Shown here: positions 28,243 through 39,589 of the stretch, piece by piece
Numbering within the stretch: the first letter of the stretch is position 1
Layout of the letters: each line of letters opens with the position of its first letter
NCBI GenBank assembly: GCA_029204225.1
Contig: CM055098.1
Span: 22,943,367 to 23,007,366 of the forward strand
Reading direction: 5' to 3'
DNA from: Diphasiastrum complanatum
Taxonomy: Eukaryota; Streptophyta; Lycopodiopsida; Lycopodiales; Lycopodiaceae
DNA length: 64,000 nucleotides
Translations under genes and position numbers: made by a program
The notes under the pieces: model-generated
Told to the model about the DNA's origin: nothing
What the model saw: only the letters and a program-made list of their open reading frames with translations
The model's database searches: none

Positions 28243-28924
28243 TGTAAAAATTACAGCAAATAAGGATCCTAAAACACTTGAAATGATGAGAGAAACAATA
28301 GATTATGATTTCATAAGATTAGCACAAGTTGAACCATCAAAATCCATCAAAAATCTATGCTTGAACCTCACTAAATGGCCCAAATCCTTGAAGAAGGCTT
28401 CACACGTGTGAAATTACGGCCTTCCACAGTCTGAGTACTGTACACCAGACCTACATTCAATCCTATAATCATTAGTAATCACAAGTACTCAAACAATTAT
28501 GAACATAGAGAGCAATTGCACCATTATGAGAGAAAAAACATGAAATTGCTTGATTGATTTTGGTGAGATATCATCACCTATATATACATGATCCATCACG
28601 GTTTTGGGCAGGTATGAGTAGCCCTAAACCTATCCCTAATGCTAATTTTGGTGGATCTTTCATCCCTACCAAGTTAGGGTTGGAATCTTGGAGATCCTTC
28701 AACAATGCAAAAATTACCAAAAATAGCTCCTATTTTTTCTCCCTTGTATCTAAGCATAATTTGGACTCATTCCAAAGGTTCTAACACTTAGGTCTACTTG
28801 AGAACATCCTTATGAATGGAATCCTATGCTATTTGGCACGTGTGACAAGCCACATCATGACCATCTAACTATTTACAAGTCATATGACCAAAACTAGTCA
28901 AGCTAGAATTGTGAATTTTTAACA
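28243..28924 (-). repeat. 5' LTR of Copia1
   Basis: Identical to 22773-23454. In the element's sense, TATATATA is at 28586-28579 and the palindrome TTCACACGTGTGAA at 28412-28399, 174 bp downstream. Confidence 0.95.
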
Positions 28925-28943
28925 AATCTTGCTCAATGTTCAT
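28925..28943 (-). pseudogene. CYP94-like pseudogene, sliver between two insertions
   Basis: About 14 bp of gene sequence plus target duplications lie between Copia1 (ends 28924) and Gypsy1 (starts 28944). Read with 22772 downward it gives MNIEQDLVNNQELPD, the segment before the P450 I-helix; read with 38660 upward it rejoins SRFMNI. TTCAT here (28939-28943) matches TTCAT at 38660-38664. Confidence 0.85.
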
Positions 28944-29677
28944 TGCTCTAACCCTAGTTAATAAGTGAGAGGGATTTGGCACCCTGCGTGTATAAGTCCA
29001 ACTCAATGATCACATAGTTATTTGATTGATTAGTTAAAAGTTAATAAAAGGACTTTAGGTCTTTTTGCGGGACTTTTAATGTCGCAGGGCCTGAATGTCA
29101 AGTTAGTGAATAAAGTTGGGTTTCCCTCCAATTTTGATGGTTCCCACACTTTTTTGTATTTGAATAAAAAGAGAGGCAAGACTGGACCAATAGGATTCAA
29201 AGGCCAGGGTCCTCCTCTCTACTATAAAAAGGGACCAACTCGAGTTGTTCCTTATGTTCATTTTCTCATTTCAATAAAGCAGATTGGTTCTCTTTAGAAA
29301 TGGATTGATGAATGTCCTTGTTCTTCCTCTCTTTTCCTCCATTTCTCATGCTTTCTTTGGTATTTTCTAATTGTTGAATTTGATCATTATTCAGATTGCT
29401 ATTTCTTATGCTTTTTGTGAGAGAGAAAGGGAGAGAGAGAAAAGTAAGTTTCTATCATTGTTGTGTATTTAGGGTTAATGGAAGTAGGTTTAATGGATGT
29501 AGTGTTAATGCTTAGTGTTAATGGATGTTAGTGTTAGATCCTCCATTCATGTTGAAATCTGAACTATACTATCGCTCTCATGGAAACGAACCTACGCGTG
29601 ACAACTAACTCCGTCTCTTTGATGCTAGATTGACTAGATCTTGGATTCAGGTTAGGCAAGGAAAGAAACCCACTACA
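28944..29677 (+). repeat. 5' LTR of Gypsy1
   Basis: Starts TGCTCTAACCC, ends CCCACTACA. Contains CTATAAAAAGGG (29220-29232) as a likely TATA box. About 25 bp present at the start of the 3' LTR are missing. Confidence 0.9.
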
Positions 29678-29678
29678 A

Positions 29679-29699
29679 TTTTGGTGCCGTTGCTGGGGA
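29679..29699 (+). other. primer-binding site of Gypsy1
   Basis: TTTTGGTGCCGTTGCTGGGG directly downstream of the 5' LTR, of the TGGCGCCGTTGCCGGGG type common in plant gypsy elements, with two substitutions. Confidence 0.75.
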
Positions 29700-30873
29700 G
29701 CTACGCCAATTTTTCAGTTTGCAGCATGTTTGGCTGATAGTTAGCTTGCATTATGGCATCTTGTCGTGGCATGAATAATGTTAAAACTGCATTGTAGAGT
29801 TAGTTTGGGATTGATTTTGCTAAATTTTGAGTGGATTTGCTTGTTTGAAATCTAATCTGATTATTAAATAGAGAAAGCTATTCAGATCACCAATCTTAAG
29901 ATCCATTTGGATATGAGATATCAGAGAAAATAACAAAAATCGATCAAATTTGATCAAAAAGAGACAAAAAGCGTCATCAGAGCCCAGAACTTTTTACTCT
30001 CTTTTAGAAAACCTTCGCCGAGTTGCAGACATCTTCGATTTTGTTTACAGAACCTTTAGTTTGAAGGGCGAAGATTAATTCCCAGCAGATTTCCAGAAAC
30101 ATCAGAAAAACCACCAAAAAACACGAAAAATTATCAAAACCCTAAAAAAAATACAGAAAAAGAACCTTCGCCCAATTCACTGTGCTTAGATGTGATTTAG
30201 ATCTATCTACTGCCAGGTCGACAAAGAATAATACCAAAAATAGAAAGGGTTTTAGAGGATCAGTTGTCATATTGTCATATTTTTGCCAAAAAGTCACTTT
30301 TTTGCAAAATTACCAGTATTACTCTTGATCCTTCGCCAGAACCTTCGCCGAGTTTTCAGAACATTCTATTTATATAAAAATACTATTCTTGAGTTCGGTG
30401 AAGATTTATCTTGATCAGATCACAAAAAATCTTGATTCTTACCCTCGTCAGATCACAAAAACTGTATTTTCTTGTGTCAGAAACCTTCGTCCGGTTTTCC
30501 ATAGTTTTATCTGTGTCAGATCTTCTAGTTGAGAAGTCGGCGAAGGTTATTTCCCAAGAAATTGCCAGAAAAGTGTTCAGAGAATTTTTATCCCAAAATA
30601 GCACTGTTGAACCTTTTGCGAGTCCTATTTTTAGTTTCTGATTTTCCAGATCAAGTCTCTATCAAAATTTGAATCAAATCTGATATATTTTGAATTGGAC
30701 TCTGAGAGATTTATCATTTTTTTAGAAGTATCGATTGATCGAATTTTGGATAGTTTTTCATTATATAGAATCAGATTTTTGAAAAGTGGAATAGAGCTAG
30801 CAGATCTAATCTAAAATAGTTTTTGGAAAAATCTATATCCAATCACATTATCAATTTGATCTAAATTTGTAAG
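29700..30873 (+). other. Gypsy1 leader with repeated AACCTTCGCC motifs
   Basis: Untranslated 1.2 kb. A motif close to AACCTTCGCCGAGTT recurs near 30010, 30163, 30330, 30340 and 30482, each set in A/T-rich CAGAAA-type sequence. No coding seen. Confidence 0.6.
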
Positions 30874-32370
30874 ATGGCTGCCCCTGGACCTGCTCTTGGA
30901 GGTGCTCCACAGGAGGTCAATCCAATTATTGTTAGAAGAGCACCCCGATTGGATCTACCCAAATATAATGGATTAACAGATCCAGTTAGATTTCTTCAGA
31001 TCTATGCTAAATCCTGTGAGGTCTATGGTGAGATTTATCCTCAAGATAAACTTAAGCTGTTTCCTATGGCCTTAACAGGCACGACACAAGATTGGTACTA
31101 TAACCAAGATGAAATTGAGCGTACAGATTGGGAGGTTGTTAAACGAGCCCTTATCACAAGGTTCAAACCACATAAGTTTATGGAAGACTCTTTTCTACTT
31201 TTAAGTAAAATTAAAATGGGAAAGCAGGAAATGGTTCGAGATTACATTGAAAGAGTGAAACGTCTTAGATCTGGATGTGAGCCTGAGCTAATTAATGAAA
31301 ATGCCATGATTATGTGGTTTTTGTCAGGACTACCTAAATGGATCAGACGTGAACTGAAACGCCATAATGAGTATGCACTTTTGCAAAATGCGATGGACGA
31401 TGCAATTCGGGAGGAGGATGAAGATTCAGATGAGCCGAATGTCAGTATGTTGCCTTATACAGTAGGGCAGACTAATACAACATCCACCACTATTGCATCA
31501 GCGAATGCCAATGCTACTATAGAAATGATGCTCAATGAGTTCGAGAAACTTGGGAAGACCCAGCAAAAACAGATGGAAAAGTTGCAGTTGCAATTTGATG
31601 AGAAGATCAAAGCATTGGAAAATTTTCATGGAGAAGCGAACAAGGAACCTGAGAAGTTTGCAAAGACGTTTTCTACCAGGGAAAATGTCAGGTGTTCTAT
31701 TTGTACAGGAAATCACACAGTGAACGAGTGTCCTCAATTGAAAAAACGAATGGAAATCAGTATTTGCCATCTATGTAATTCACCTGACCATGAGACTACC
31801 TTTTGCAACTTCAACCCTCCAATAATTCAGCAGTGGTATGCCCAGATGGGATATCGAGATCCACAATATGGAGGCAATCCAGCAACAAGACTACGACAAT
31901 CTACTCTTGGATACCCGGAATGTCTAGCTTTGTCTGCCTCACCAAAACACTTCGCTCCTCCTGCCAATTTGATGGAACCAAAACCTTACGGAAGAGTTGA
32001 GCAATGGAGCTATGGTAATGATCATGAAGGTGGATCTTCAGAACAGTATGCCATTTATGCTGCCGCTCAACAACAAGCCTCGAGAAATTGGGCCAGAGTA
32101 CCACTTGGATGCTTTGCATGTGGAGAGTATCGCAGAGTTGTAGAATGCCCAAATAAAGAAAAATTCGTATCATTCTGTCGTGACTGTGTATATGGGCATT
32201 GCTATAAAGACTGTCCAACAATACAGAAGCCACCACCAGCTACAGCACCTGTAAATTTGATAACAATCAAGCAAGGATCGGTAGCTCATAATAAACCAAG
32301 TGCACCCTTGATGGTGGTCACTAGAGCACAAAAGCAAAAAAGAACCAGTAGTGGATTCAGTACCTGCTGA
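30874..32370 (+). CDS. Gypsy1 gag with four zinc-knuckle-like motifs
   Basis: 498 residues, ATG after a long leader. Residues about 25-200 form a retrotransposon gag capsid domain (DLPKYNG, FPMALTGTTQDWYYN, MWFLSGLPKWIRREL). C-terminal half: CSICTGNHTVNEC, CHLCNSPDHETTFC, CFACGEYRRVVEC (His replaced by Arg) and CRDCVYGHCYKDC, i.e. four knuckle-like motifs where one to three are usual. It would package element RNA into virus-like particles. The frame is intact; downstream pol is broken. Confidence 0.85.
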   Translation: MAAPGPALGGAPQEVNPIIVRRAPRLDLPKYNGLTDPVRFLQIYAKSCEVYGEIYPQDKLKLFPMALTGTTQDWYYNQDEIERTDWEVVKRALITRFKPHKFMEDSFLLLSKIKMGKQEMVRDYIERVKRLRSGCEPELINENAMIMWFLSGLPKWIRRELKRHNEYALLQNAMDDAIREEDEDSDEPNVSMLPYTVGQTNTTSTTIASANANATIEMMLNEFEKLGKTQQKQMEKLQLQFDEKIKALENFHGEANKEPEKFAKTFSTRENVRCSICTGNHTVNECPQLKKRMEISICHLCNSPDHETTFCNFNPPIIQQWYAQMGYRDPQYGGNPATRLRQSTLGYPECLALSASPKHFAPPANLMEPKPYGRVEQWSYGNDHEGGSSEQYAIYAAAQQQASRNWARVPLGCFACGEYRRVVECPNKEKFVSFCRDCVYGHCYKDCPTIQKPPPATAPVNLITIKQGSVAHNKPSAPLMVVTRAQKQKRTSSGFSTC

Positions 32371-32449
32371 TTCTATACCATTGAACAATACACCAACAGC
32401 ATCGGAACTCTATCCAAATCTTAATGCAGAAAAACAAAGATATTAGGAT

Positions 32450-34810
32450 ATGAGACAGTGGATTAAACATCTGCAAGAAGAAGAGGAACTTGAAACTGCT
32501 AAAGTAATAGCTGAAGTTCGGTCTTCACCATTGCAACCTCCAAGAAATTTACGTACGGATATGAATGATCAATTACATCATCACGAAGAACCCTTCAAGA
32601 TGACTGAACCGGAAGCACCGCATATAGAATTACTCATGAATATTTTGTCTAGCAAGATCAATATTTCATTGGGAGAGCTCCTAAAGTTGGTGCCAAAAGC
32701 AAAAGAAGTCTTAGCACAACAGTTAGCTCAAGAAGAATCAGAAGACCATCAGGAGCTACTTTTTGTGTTGGATTTGAAGAATCTAGCGATGTACTCCATG
32801 TTGGAGCAGCTTGGGAAAGTGAACAAAAGAATATCACTCTGCCGATACAACATAGACAATTTTCTAAAGAAGCAACCGTGATAGATGACGGTTCAGGAGT
32901 TAACTTGATTTCTACAAAGCTATGTACAAAATGGGGCCTTACAAAGATTAAGCCTGCTACTTTTGCTATTAAGCTAGCTGATCAGACGATGGTTCGTCTA
33001 CGAGGAATGGTGGAAGATATACCTATCAGGATTGCAGGAGTACAGTTCGTCATTACTTTCATCGTGATGGACTTACCAGAAGCACCAAATGTCTACCGAG
33101 TTCTCTTAGGACGTCCATGGTTACGAGTTGTGCAAGTAATTCATAACTGGGGTACCGGCAAAATCACTTTTGAAAATCGTGAACGTGCAGTTAAAATTGA
33201 TCCTACGACTTGGACTATCAAGCCAGTGGTTCAAAAAGCGGATGACGATTTATCAACAACGGATCACACTTGTGATCGACCAGAGAAAAAATTGCGAGTT
33301 CACTACGATTCTCAAACGAATACTATCAATTGGAACGAAGCCCTTGCAACAATTGATTGTACAACAAGATATATGTGTCAACAAGATATTCAATCAGAAA
33401 TGAGCAAGATTTCCTTGTTAGATCGAACTTTGGATACGCCAATCACGTTTCCACTAAATGTGCTGAATGTAGCCTGGATATCAACGGAACCTATACCAGA
33501 TCCAATTGAGGATGATCTCATACCAATGGGCCATGCCTTAACTTATGATGACAATGCAGAACTTACGGATGAACAGATTCTACATCATATGGATCCGACC
33601 AGATTTGGAGTGCGTAATGTTCCTGATGAACCAACAATCAAATCGTCCAAAGTAGTTATATTGAAGGGAGACAGGATGACAGGTTCGATGATGAAGAAAC
33701 AAGCAAAGCAACATTATAATACGGTCTTGAAATGAGAAAATCCCCCTCAAAAGATCGATTTAAAGGAAGTGCCACTTCTATTGGATAAAGGCAAAGGAAA
33801 AGTCAAGAAATATTCTTCAAGTCAGATCTCCAACAAGACATCATCGTCTAGGAAGTCTTCACCTGAAAAGAAAGATTTATTATCTCGAAAGTCATCACCT
33901 CCACGATCAATTCCTGCTAAGAAGACTAAACGAAGATCCAAGACAAGTCCTTTCGAAAAAGAACAAGCAAATGTAGTCCAACATGATATGCCAGAGCATT
34001 TTAAACGTTTTACACTGGATGATGTGGTTATCATGTTACCTAAAGCACATCGTGAACCTGAAGAACACATGCCGAAATCTAAAGAGGTTTACGATGGCCC
34101 AGCTAGGACGCAGCCAATGAATCTTGCCGAACTAGGAGAACCGGAAAAGATTGTACAAGTGGGATCACAACTTACTCCTGAACAGTATCAAGCACTCCGT
34201 TTGCTACTTATTAAGTATCAAGATTGTTTTGCATGGACTTATCAAGATTTGAAGGGTATTCCGACATCAATAATTGAACATACCATACCTTTAGTACCTG
34301 ATGCAGTACCAAAGGTTACAAAGTTCTATCGTTGTAATCCTAATGTAGCAGATCTGATAAAGAAAGAACTTCAGAGATTGCTTGACGTCGATTTCATTTA
34401 TGAGATCGAGCATACCGAATCAATTTCACCGATTGCCATTATTCCTAAGAAAAATGAGAAATTGCGAATCTGTGTGAATCTCAAAGCATTGAATAAAGTG
34501 ACACGGAAGGATCACTTTCCGTTACCTTTTACTGAAAGCATTTTGGATCGCCTTGCTGGAGCGGAAGCTTATAGTTTCCTAGATGGATTTAGTGGTTACA
34601 ACCAGGTTAAGATTGCACCTGCCGATCGTCACAAATCTGCTTTTGCAACAGAATGGGACACCTATGCTTACAAAGTAATGTCATTTGGACTCTGTAATGC
34701 ACCAAGTTCATTCCAAAGAGTAATGCAATTTGCCTTTAAAGATTATCTGTAGAAATTCCTTAAAATTTACTTAGACGACTTGGGGCCCAACTACTATTCA
34801 GTGTAATGTA
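32450..34810 (+). pseudogene. Gypsy1 protease and truncated reverse transcriptase
   Basis: A linker frame (32450-32881), then in the gag frame an aspartic protease (VIDDGSGVNLIS at 32878; RVLLGRPWL), a TGA at 33733, a Lys/Ser-rich segment, and RT (EHTIPLVPDAVP, SPIAIIPKKNEKLRICVNLKALN, FLDGFSGYNQV, FGLCNAPSSFQRVM). A TAG follows at 34750 and the RT stops right after IYLDD at about 34780, where unrelated sequence (LGPNYYSV and a stop) begins. Rest of RT, RNase H and integrase are absent, so the element cannot transpose by itself. Confidence 0.88.
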
Positions 34811-34965
34811 CCCACCAAATTCACCTGTAAGTTGGCTGAATTCGATTCATTCCTCACTTGTGCTAGCGAAGCTCTTGTGAATTTTTCCTGCGACCAAAGC
34901 CTTCCAAATTTCCTGCATTGCCTTCTAATAAACTCTGACACAGTTATAATTCCTTTCTAATCATC

Positions 34966-37802
34966 ATGTCTTCTACCGATACTTCCCAGTCTCCGCGCTA
35001 TACTATCCATCGTGATGTCCCATCTGCAATGGACATCATGATTCTCTCTAGCACAAGCATGGTCACTCAGTGGATGACCCTTGCAGAGCCTCTACTTACT
35101 ACAATGGGTATTCATGAGAGAGCCTTTTCGGGATGCATCAATATGGATCTCATCACTCTTGCCTTCAGTACGTGGAAGGAAGAGAAATCCAAGTTTTACA
35201 TCACCTTCCAAGGAGCCACACACAAGGTGCGCGTCACTGGGGCCGCACTTGCAGCTATAGGAATCTCATCCGGTATGCAAGCCTCACCCAATCACAAGCA
35301 TGCCACACAGGCCATTAAGCCATACATTGACCTCACCAACGATCTACATTGGACTAATGATGGCTACCTTCTGGAAGCCATCATTGAGCCTTCCATCCAC
35401 CCCGCTGCCCAATTGTGATGGTTGGAAACCTTAGAAAAGACCGCATCACATCTCAAATCCTTCACATGATAGTGGAGTCCCACATAAAGTTGGCCAAAGC
35501 CCCTCTTGAACCATATAACTAGTTCAAGACTGTTTATGGTGAGCTCAAGCGAGCTATTAAGGCCAATACAAAGCAGCAATTCGCCGTTGGCTCTCTATTG
35601 TCCCTCTTAGCCGCTTCTCATTTAGAAAATAGAATCCATGGCTTCCACCTAGATTATGTGCTTTCGGTTTACGAAGAAGCACCGGCCGAGTCATCTCAAC
35701 AGGCCTCAAGTTCTCATAGTCGTCGTCGTCCACGCAGCGAGATCATAATTCCTGACTCGCCTTCCACGTCACGACGACGTACTAAGCATACCTCATCAGC
35801 TGCGCTTCCACCCCCTGCTGTTGCTCGCACTGAACTTCCCATTCCCCTCGCCTCTGCTCCCATACAAGGACAGTCTATGACCATCGGGCCTACCATTCCC
35901 ATCACAACTGCCCAGGCTGCCTCACACTCGCACACCGAAGCAACCTCACCCAACACACAGTTCTTCATGGATATGTTTGATGATTCGACCCCCTTGGAGC
36001 CATCGAAATCTTTGAAATGCCCCAGAGCCCAGCACCCTTTGAACCCCAATCCCTTGGAAGAGGATTCGGGCATATCCATGAAGCTACTGTTGGTGTTGAA
36101 GATGCCAGTCAGCAACCACCCACACAGGGTAGCCCAGCCACACTTCGGGTCAACACAGCTGTAAAGTCACCGATGCAGTTCGACGCCACGGTGTCTGAAG
36201 GGTTTGAAGACGAGGATATTTTTGAAGAAGAAGAGACCTTGGCACTTATTCCACGCCTACCAAGGACAGTACCATCAGGATCTCCTATTGCTGCCACCTC
36301 CACGACTGTCAATTCTGGTGATGCTCTCGGGTTAGTTTCAAGCCTTGGGCAAGTAATCTAGTTTATGCTGGATAAGAAGAAGGAAATGGAGCAGAGGATC
36401 TCTGATTTAGGATCCGAAAACACTCTGATCAGCCAGAAAATTGTCCAGCTGGAATGAGAGGTGAAGATAGCCAAACAACATGAAGAAAAGGTTGAAAGCA
36501 AAAAGTCATTGGCCCAGCAACAAGCTGATTGCTTGGAAACCTACATCAGCTCCCTGCAAAATGCCCTGACAACTGCACATGATCAGGTAGATAAGGCAGT
36601 GCAAGATGCCAAGCAACAGGTGCAACTGTTGAAGGGGCAATTACAAATGGCCGAACAAGATCGCACACGGCTTCAAGGTGAATTGGATGCAACCACCCTT
36701 GAGCATGATGCATATCTGCAAACACAAATACCCGATCATCCGGTCACACCGACGGAGATTGCATATTTGTTCAAGAAATTGGAAACATACAAAGTGGCCC
36801 TTCAGGAATTCCAAGGCCGCTGTGATAGGTTCAAAGGAGCAGCTTCAACCGAGTTGGCAAAGGCAAAAGAGACCATCAACGCCTATGAAAAAGCCGTCGC
36901 TCAAGTGTTGGAAGCCGGACCACAAATCCCCGTCCCGGTCATGCCGCAATTCTCCCCTTTGCGCCAAGAAGCTGTACAGATGGATACAGGGGTTGATTCG
37001 AGTATGGACCGGGGGGAGTTAACCGCCAACTATACCGGAAGTACAAGCGGGTCCATCCTCATCAAGGACAAGCCATTTATTCAGAAGGCCCATCAGCGTC
37101 GAGGACCAGATCCAGACCTTCTTAAAGCAGCATCCACATGAGTCCTCACATGGTGGATGGGTTCTCAAATTTAAGACCTCCGAGATCGAGGCCGGCAAAG
37201 AATTGGACAAAATACCTGCACTGGGAGAGCAGCCGGCATGGAGAATCATGGTTTTTGAGAAAACTCCGGAATCAATTAGAAGCTACGTCGCCAGCCCTCG
37301 CCAGTTGCAGGTAGATTCTTATTACGTGCCAATGCCGCAAAGACAAAAATGGAAAGATTTGGAATTGGCTATGGATAAAATCACCATCCATACCCCCAAT
37401 TGGCCAATCATCCACCAGCCTTACAGCTGGAATATTTAAGTGGATTTCCACTGGGCCTTACAAGCATATCAGAGAGAGTATGTCCACTCTTCAGATCCAA
37501 CGGTGCGACAATCGACAATGTTTGCAAAAGATCTAACGTTGTTGGCGTCAGTGGCAACCAAATGGGACGATTGCCTTTCTACCCTGGCATTTGATCCAAA
37601 TAAGCCGATGGCCTCAGAGCAAATCAAAGATCAGCTGCCAATTGCTCGACTGTATTTCCGTGCGGCTATGATGAGATGCTCTTGGGAATCCCCCTTCACC
37701 TCATGGACAACTTCCAAGTGGATTGCCGGAGCCCACCGTTGTTTCCTGCCGCATAATTTGGATTTCAATACTGCACGTCTTGACTTTATGGAGAAGGTGT
37801 AG
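34966..37802 (+). pseudogene. Gypsy1 unknown 3' ORF region
   Basis: Broken reading frames in place of RNase H and integrase: 34966-35418 (starts MSSTDTSQSPRYT), 35598-36164, 36017-37141 with stops at 36359 and 36455 (acidic stretch EGFEDEDIFEEEE, then a coiled coil with AHDQVDKAVQDAKQQVQLLKG) and 37203-37802 (WDDCLSTLAFDPNKP, RCSWESPFTSWTTSKWIAGA). I do not recognise the protein. Its position after pol, coiled coil and length (about 900 codons before decay) resemble the extra ORF of Tat/Athila gypsy elements, but no membrane segment marks it as envelope-like. Confidence 0.6.
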
Positions 37803-37883
37803 TATCATTTGATTAAGATTCGGTGCAAAGCCAATAAAAGTCTCCAATAACTGCATATTGCAGGTGTCGTGGGACCGCCACCA

Positions 37884-37899
37884 GTTTTGGTGGGGGATA
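37884..37899 (+). other. polypurine tract of Gypsy1
   Basis: TTTTGGTGGGGGATAC just before the 3' LTR start TGTTGG at 37901. Confidence 0.65.
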
Positions 37900-37900
37900 C

Positions 37901-38659
37901 TGTTGGAGGGTTTGCGGATCCCAAGGCAACCTTAACCCTAGTTAAAGTGAGAGGGATTTGGCACCCTGCGTGTATAAGTCCAACCCAATGATCACATAGT
38001 TATTTGATTGATTAGTTAGAAGTTAATAAAAGGACTTTAGGCCTTTTTGCGGGACTTTTAATGTCGTAGGGCCTAAATGTCAAGTTAGTGAATAAAGTTG
38101 GATTTCCCTCCAATTTTGATGGTTCCCACACTTTTTTAAATTTGAATAAAAAGAGAGGCAAGATTGGACCAATAGGATTCAGAGGCCAGAGTCCTCCTCT
38201 CTACTATAAAAAGAGACCAACTCGAGTTGTTCCTTATGTTCATTTCCTCATTTCAATAAAGTAGATTGGTTCTCTTTAGAAATGGATTGATGAATGTCCT
38301 TGCTCTTCCTCTCTTTTCCTCCATTTCTCATGCTTTCTTTGGTATTTGCTAATTGTTGGATTTGATCATTATTGGGATTGCTATTTCTTATGCTTTTTGT
38401 GAGAGAGAAAGGGAGAGAGAGAAAAGTGAGTTTCTATCATTGTTGTGGATTTAGGGTTAATGGAAGTAGGGTTAATGGATGTAGTGTTAATGCTTAGTGT
38501 TAATGGATGTTAGTGTTAGATCCTCCATTCATGTTGAAATCTGAACTATACTATCGCTCTCATGGGAACGAACCTACGCGTGACAACTAACTCCGTCTCT
38601 TTGATGCTAGATTGACTAGATCTTGGATTCAGGTTAGGCAAGGAAAGAAACCCACTATA
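37901..38659 (+). repeat. 3' LTR of Gypsy1
   Basis: 759 bp, TGTTGGAGGG to CCCACTATA (terminal CA mutated to TA). Followed by TTCAT, the target duplication. Confidence 0.9.
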
Positions 38660-39395
38660 TTCATAAACCTTGAAAGGAGGTCGGAATGATCCTCATCAGA
38701 CTCCTTTCCCCGTTATCTCTTCAATTTTCTTTCTTCTCGACCGAACTAGATCAATGCACCACTTGCAAAGCTTCTCGAAGCCGTCTCTTTGAGCCAATAT
38801 TCAAGGCTCGCATTATCTTCCAGAGGAGAGGATGAATACACATAAATATTTCTACAACTATGCCTGTTGCCTCATCCAGAGCTTTCGCAAATTTTACAGC
38901 CGGAAGAGAGAAATGAAGGCATGATGGAGCAACCTTGAAGGTAATTTGGCATATATTATCAAATGAGAAATGCGTCAATAACTCTTGCAGATCAAAGCAT
39001 ACGCTAGACTGACATAAATGTTCCAGAGTAGGCAAAAGCCTCCTCTCAACTTCTCGCTTCATAGACTCTACCATGAAATCTCTCAAAGACTGAGTGGTGA
39101 ACTCATGAGAAGCCACTTTTCTTTGAATTTTCATGTGCTCCCCATCAACATTGAAGATTCCTTTCCCGAGAAGATCCTCCATAACACTCTGGAAATACAC
39201 TCCTTTGGGATAGTTCTCAAACTTTTTGAACTTTGTCCTCAAAATGTGCTGGATATTATCAGGATTCGTCGTGACATTCCTAATGGTTTGAGAGGCATCC
39301 TTGTGCATCAGCTCCATAGCCCAATCCAGAAACGTGTGTCTGTTCCTGAATAAGTCGATGAAGTTTCCAAGCAATGGATACACCACACCATCTCA
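38660..39395 (-). pseudogene. CYP94-like cytochrome P450 pseudogene, 5' part
   Basis: Minus strand. Starts within YPLLGNFIDLFRNRHTFLDW with an in-frame stop just upstream (TGA near 39395), so the membrane anchor and first exon start are missing or mutated. Then TTNPDNIQHILRTKF, FENYPKGVYF, GIFNVDG, HMKIQRKVASHEFTTQSLRDF (the helix-C Trp is Met) and FDNICQITF. A frameshift occurs after LREALQVVH (near 38751), followed by RSRRKKIEE and DLLSRFMNI up to the Gypsy1 insertion at 38660. GIFNVDG and SHEFTT point to CYP94. With 22017-22772 it makes up one former gene spread over 17 kb. Confidence 0.85.
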
Positions 39396-39589
39396 GTTCC
39401 TACCATAGAGAGGGTGGCGAGAGAAGAAGGCGAAGGCGAAGGCGATTGTAGCAGCGAACTATTAGAGAGAGAGCAAGCGAGCTATTAGCGAGTCTGAGAG
39501 AGAGAGAGATTACCCCGCCCAATTTTCAAATGCTAGCTTGAGAGAGCGAATGAAGGGAGAGATAGAATGAAGAGGCCCTTTATAAATAA
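39396..39589. other. upstream flank of the CYP94-like pseudogene
   Basis: GAGA-rich and GGCGAA-repeat sequence (39405-39510) of the kind seen in plant 5' flanks. No gene seen. Confidence 0.4.

Larger units (their letters stand above)
22773..28924 (-). mobile_element. Copia1: complete LTR retrotransposon with identical LTRs
   Basis: 6,152 bp inside the CYP94-like gene. LTRs 22773-23454 and 28243-28924 are identical as far as I can read. Flanks share AATC (22769-22772 and 28925-28928), or AAATC if the terminal A is shared. Primer site at 28231-28242 adjoins the 5' LTR. The internal region holds gag-pol on the minus strand. Identical LTRs mean a very recent insertion. Confidence 0.96.
28944..38659 (+). 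mobile_element. Gypsy1: Ty3/gypsy element lacking RNase H and integrase
   Basis: 9,716 bp, flanked by the 5-bp direct repeat TTCAT (28939-28943, 38660-38664). LTRs 28944-29677 and 37901-38659 differ by about two dozen substitutions over roughly 700 bp (about 3%) by eye, and the left LTR lacks about 25 bp at its start. Order: LTR, primer site, long leader, gag, protease, RT cut at its active site, unknown ORF region, polypurine tract, LTR. The primer site and extra 3' ORF suggest the Tat/Athila side of gypsy; this is inference. Confidence 0.93.
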
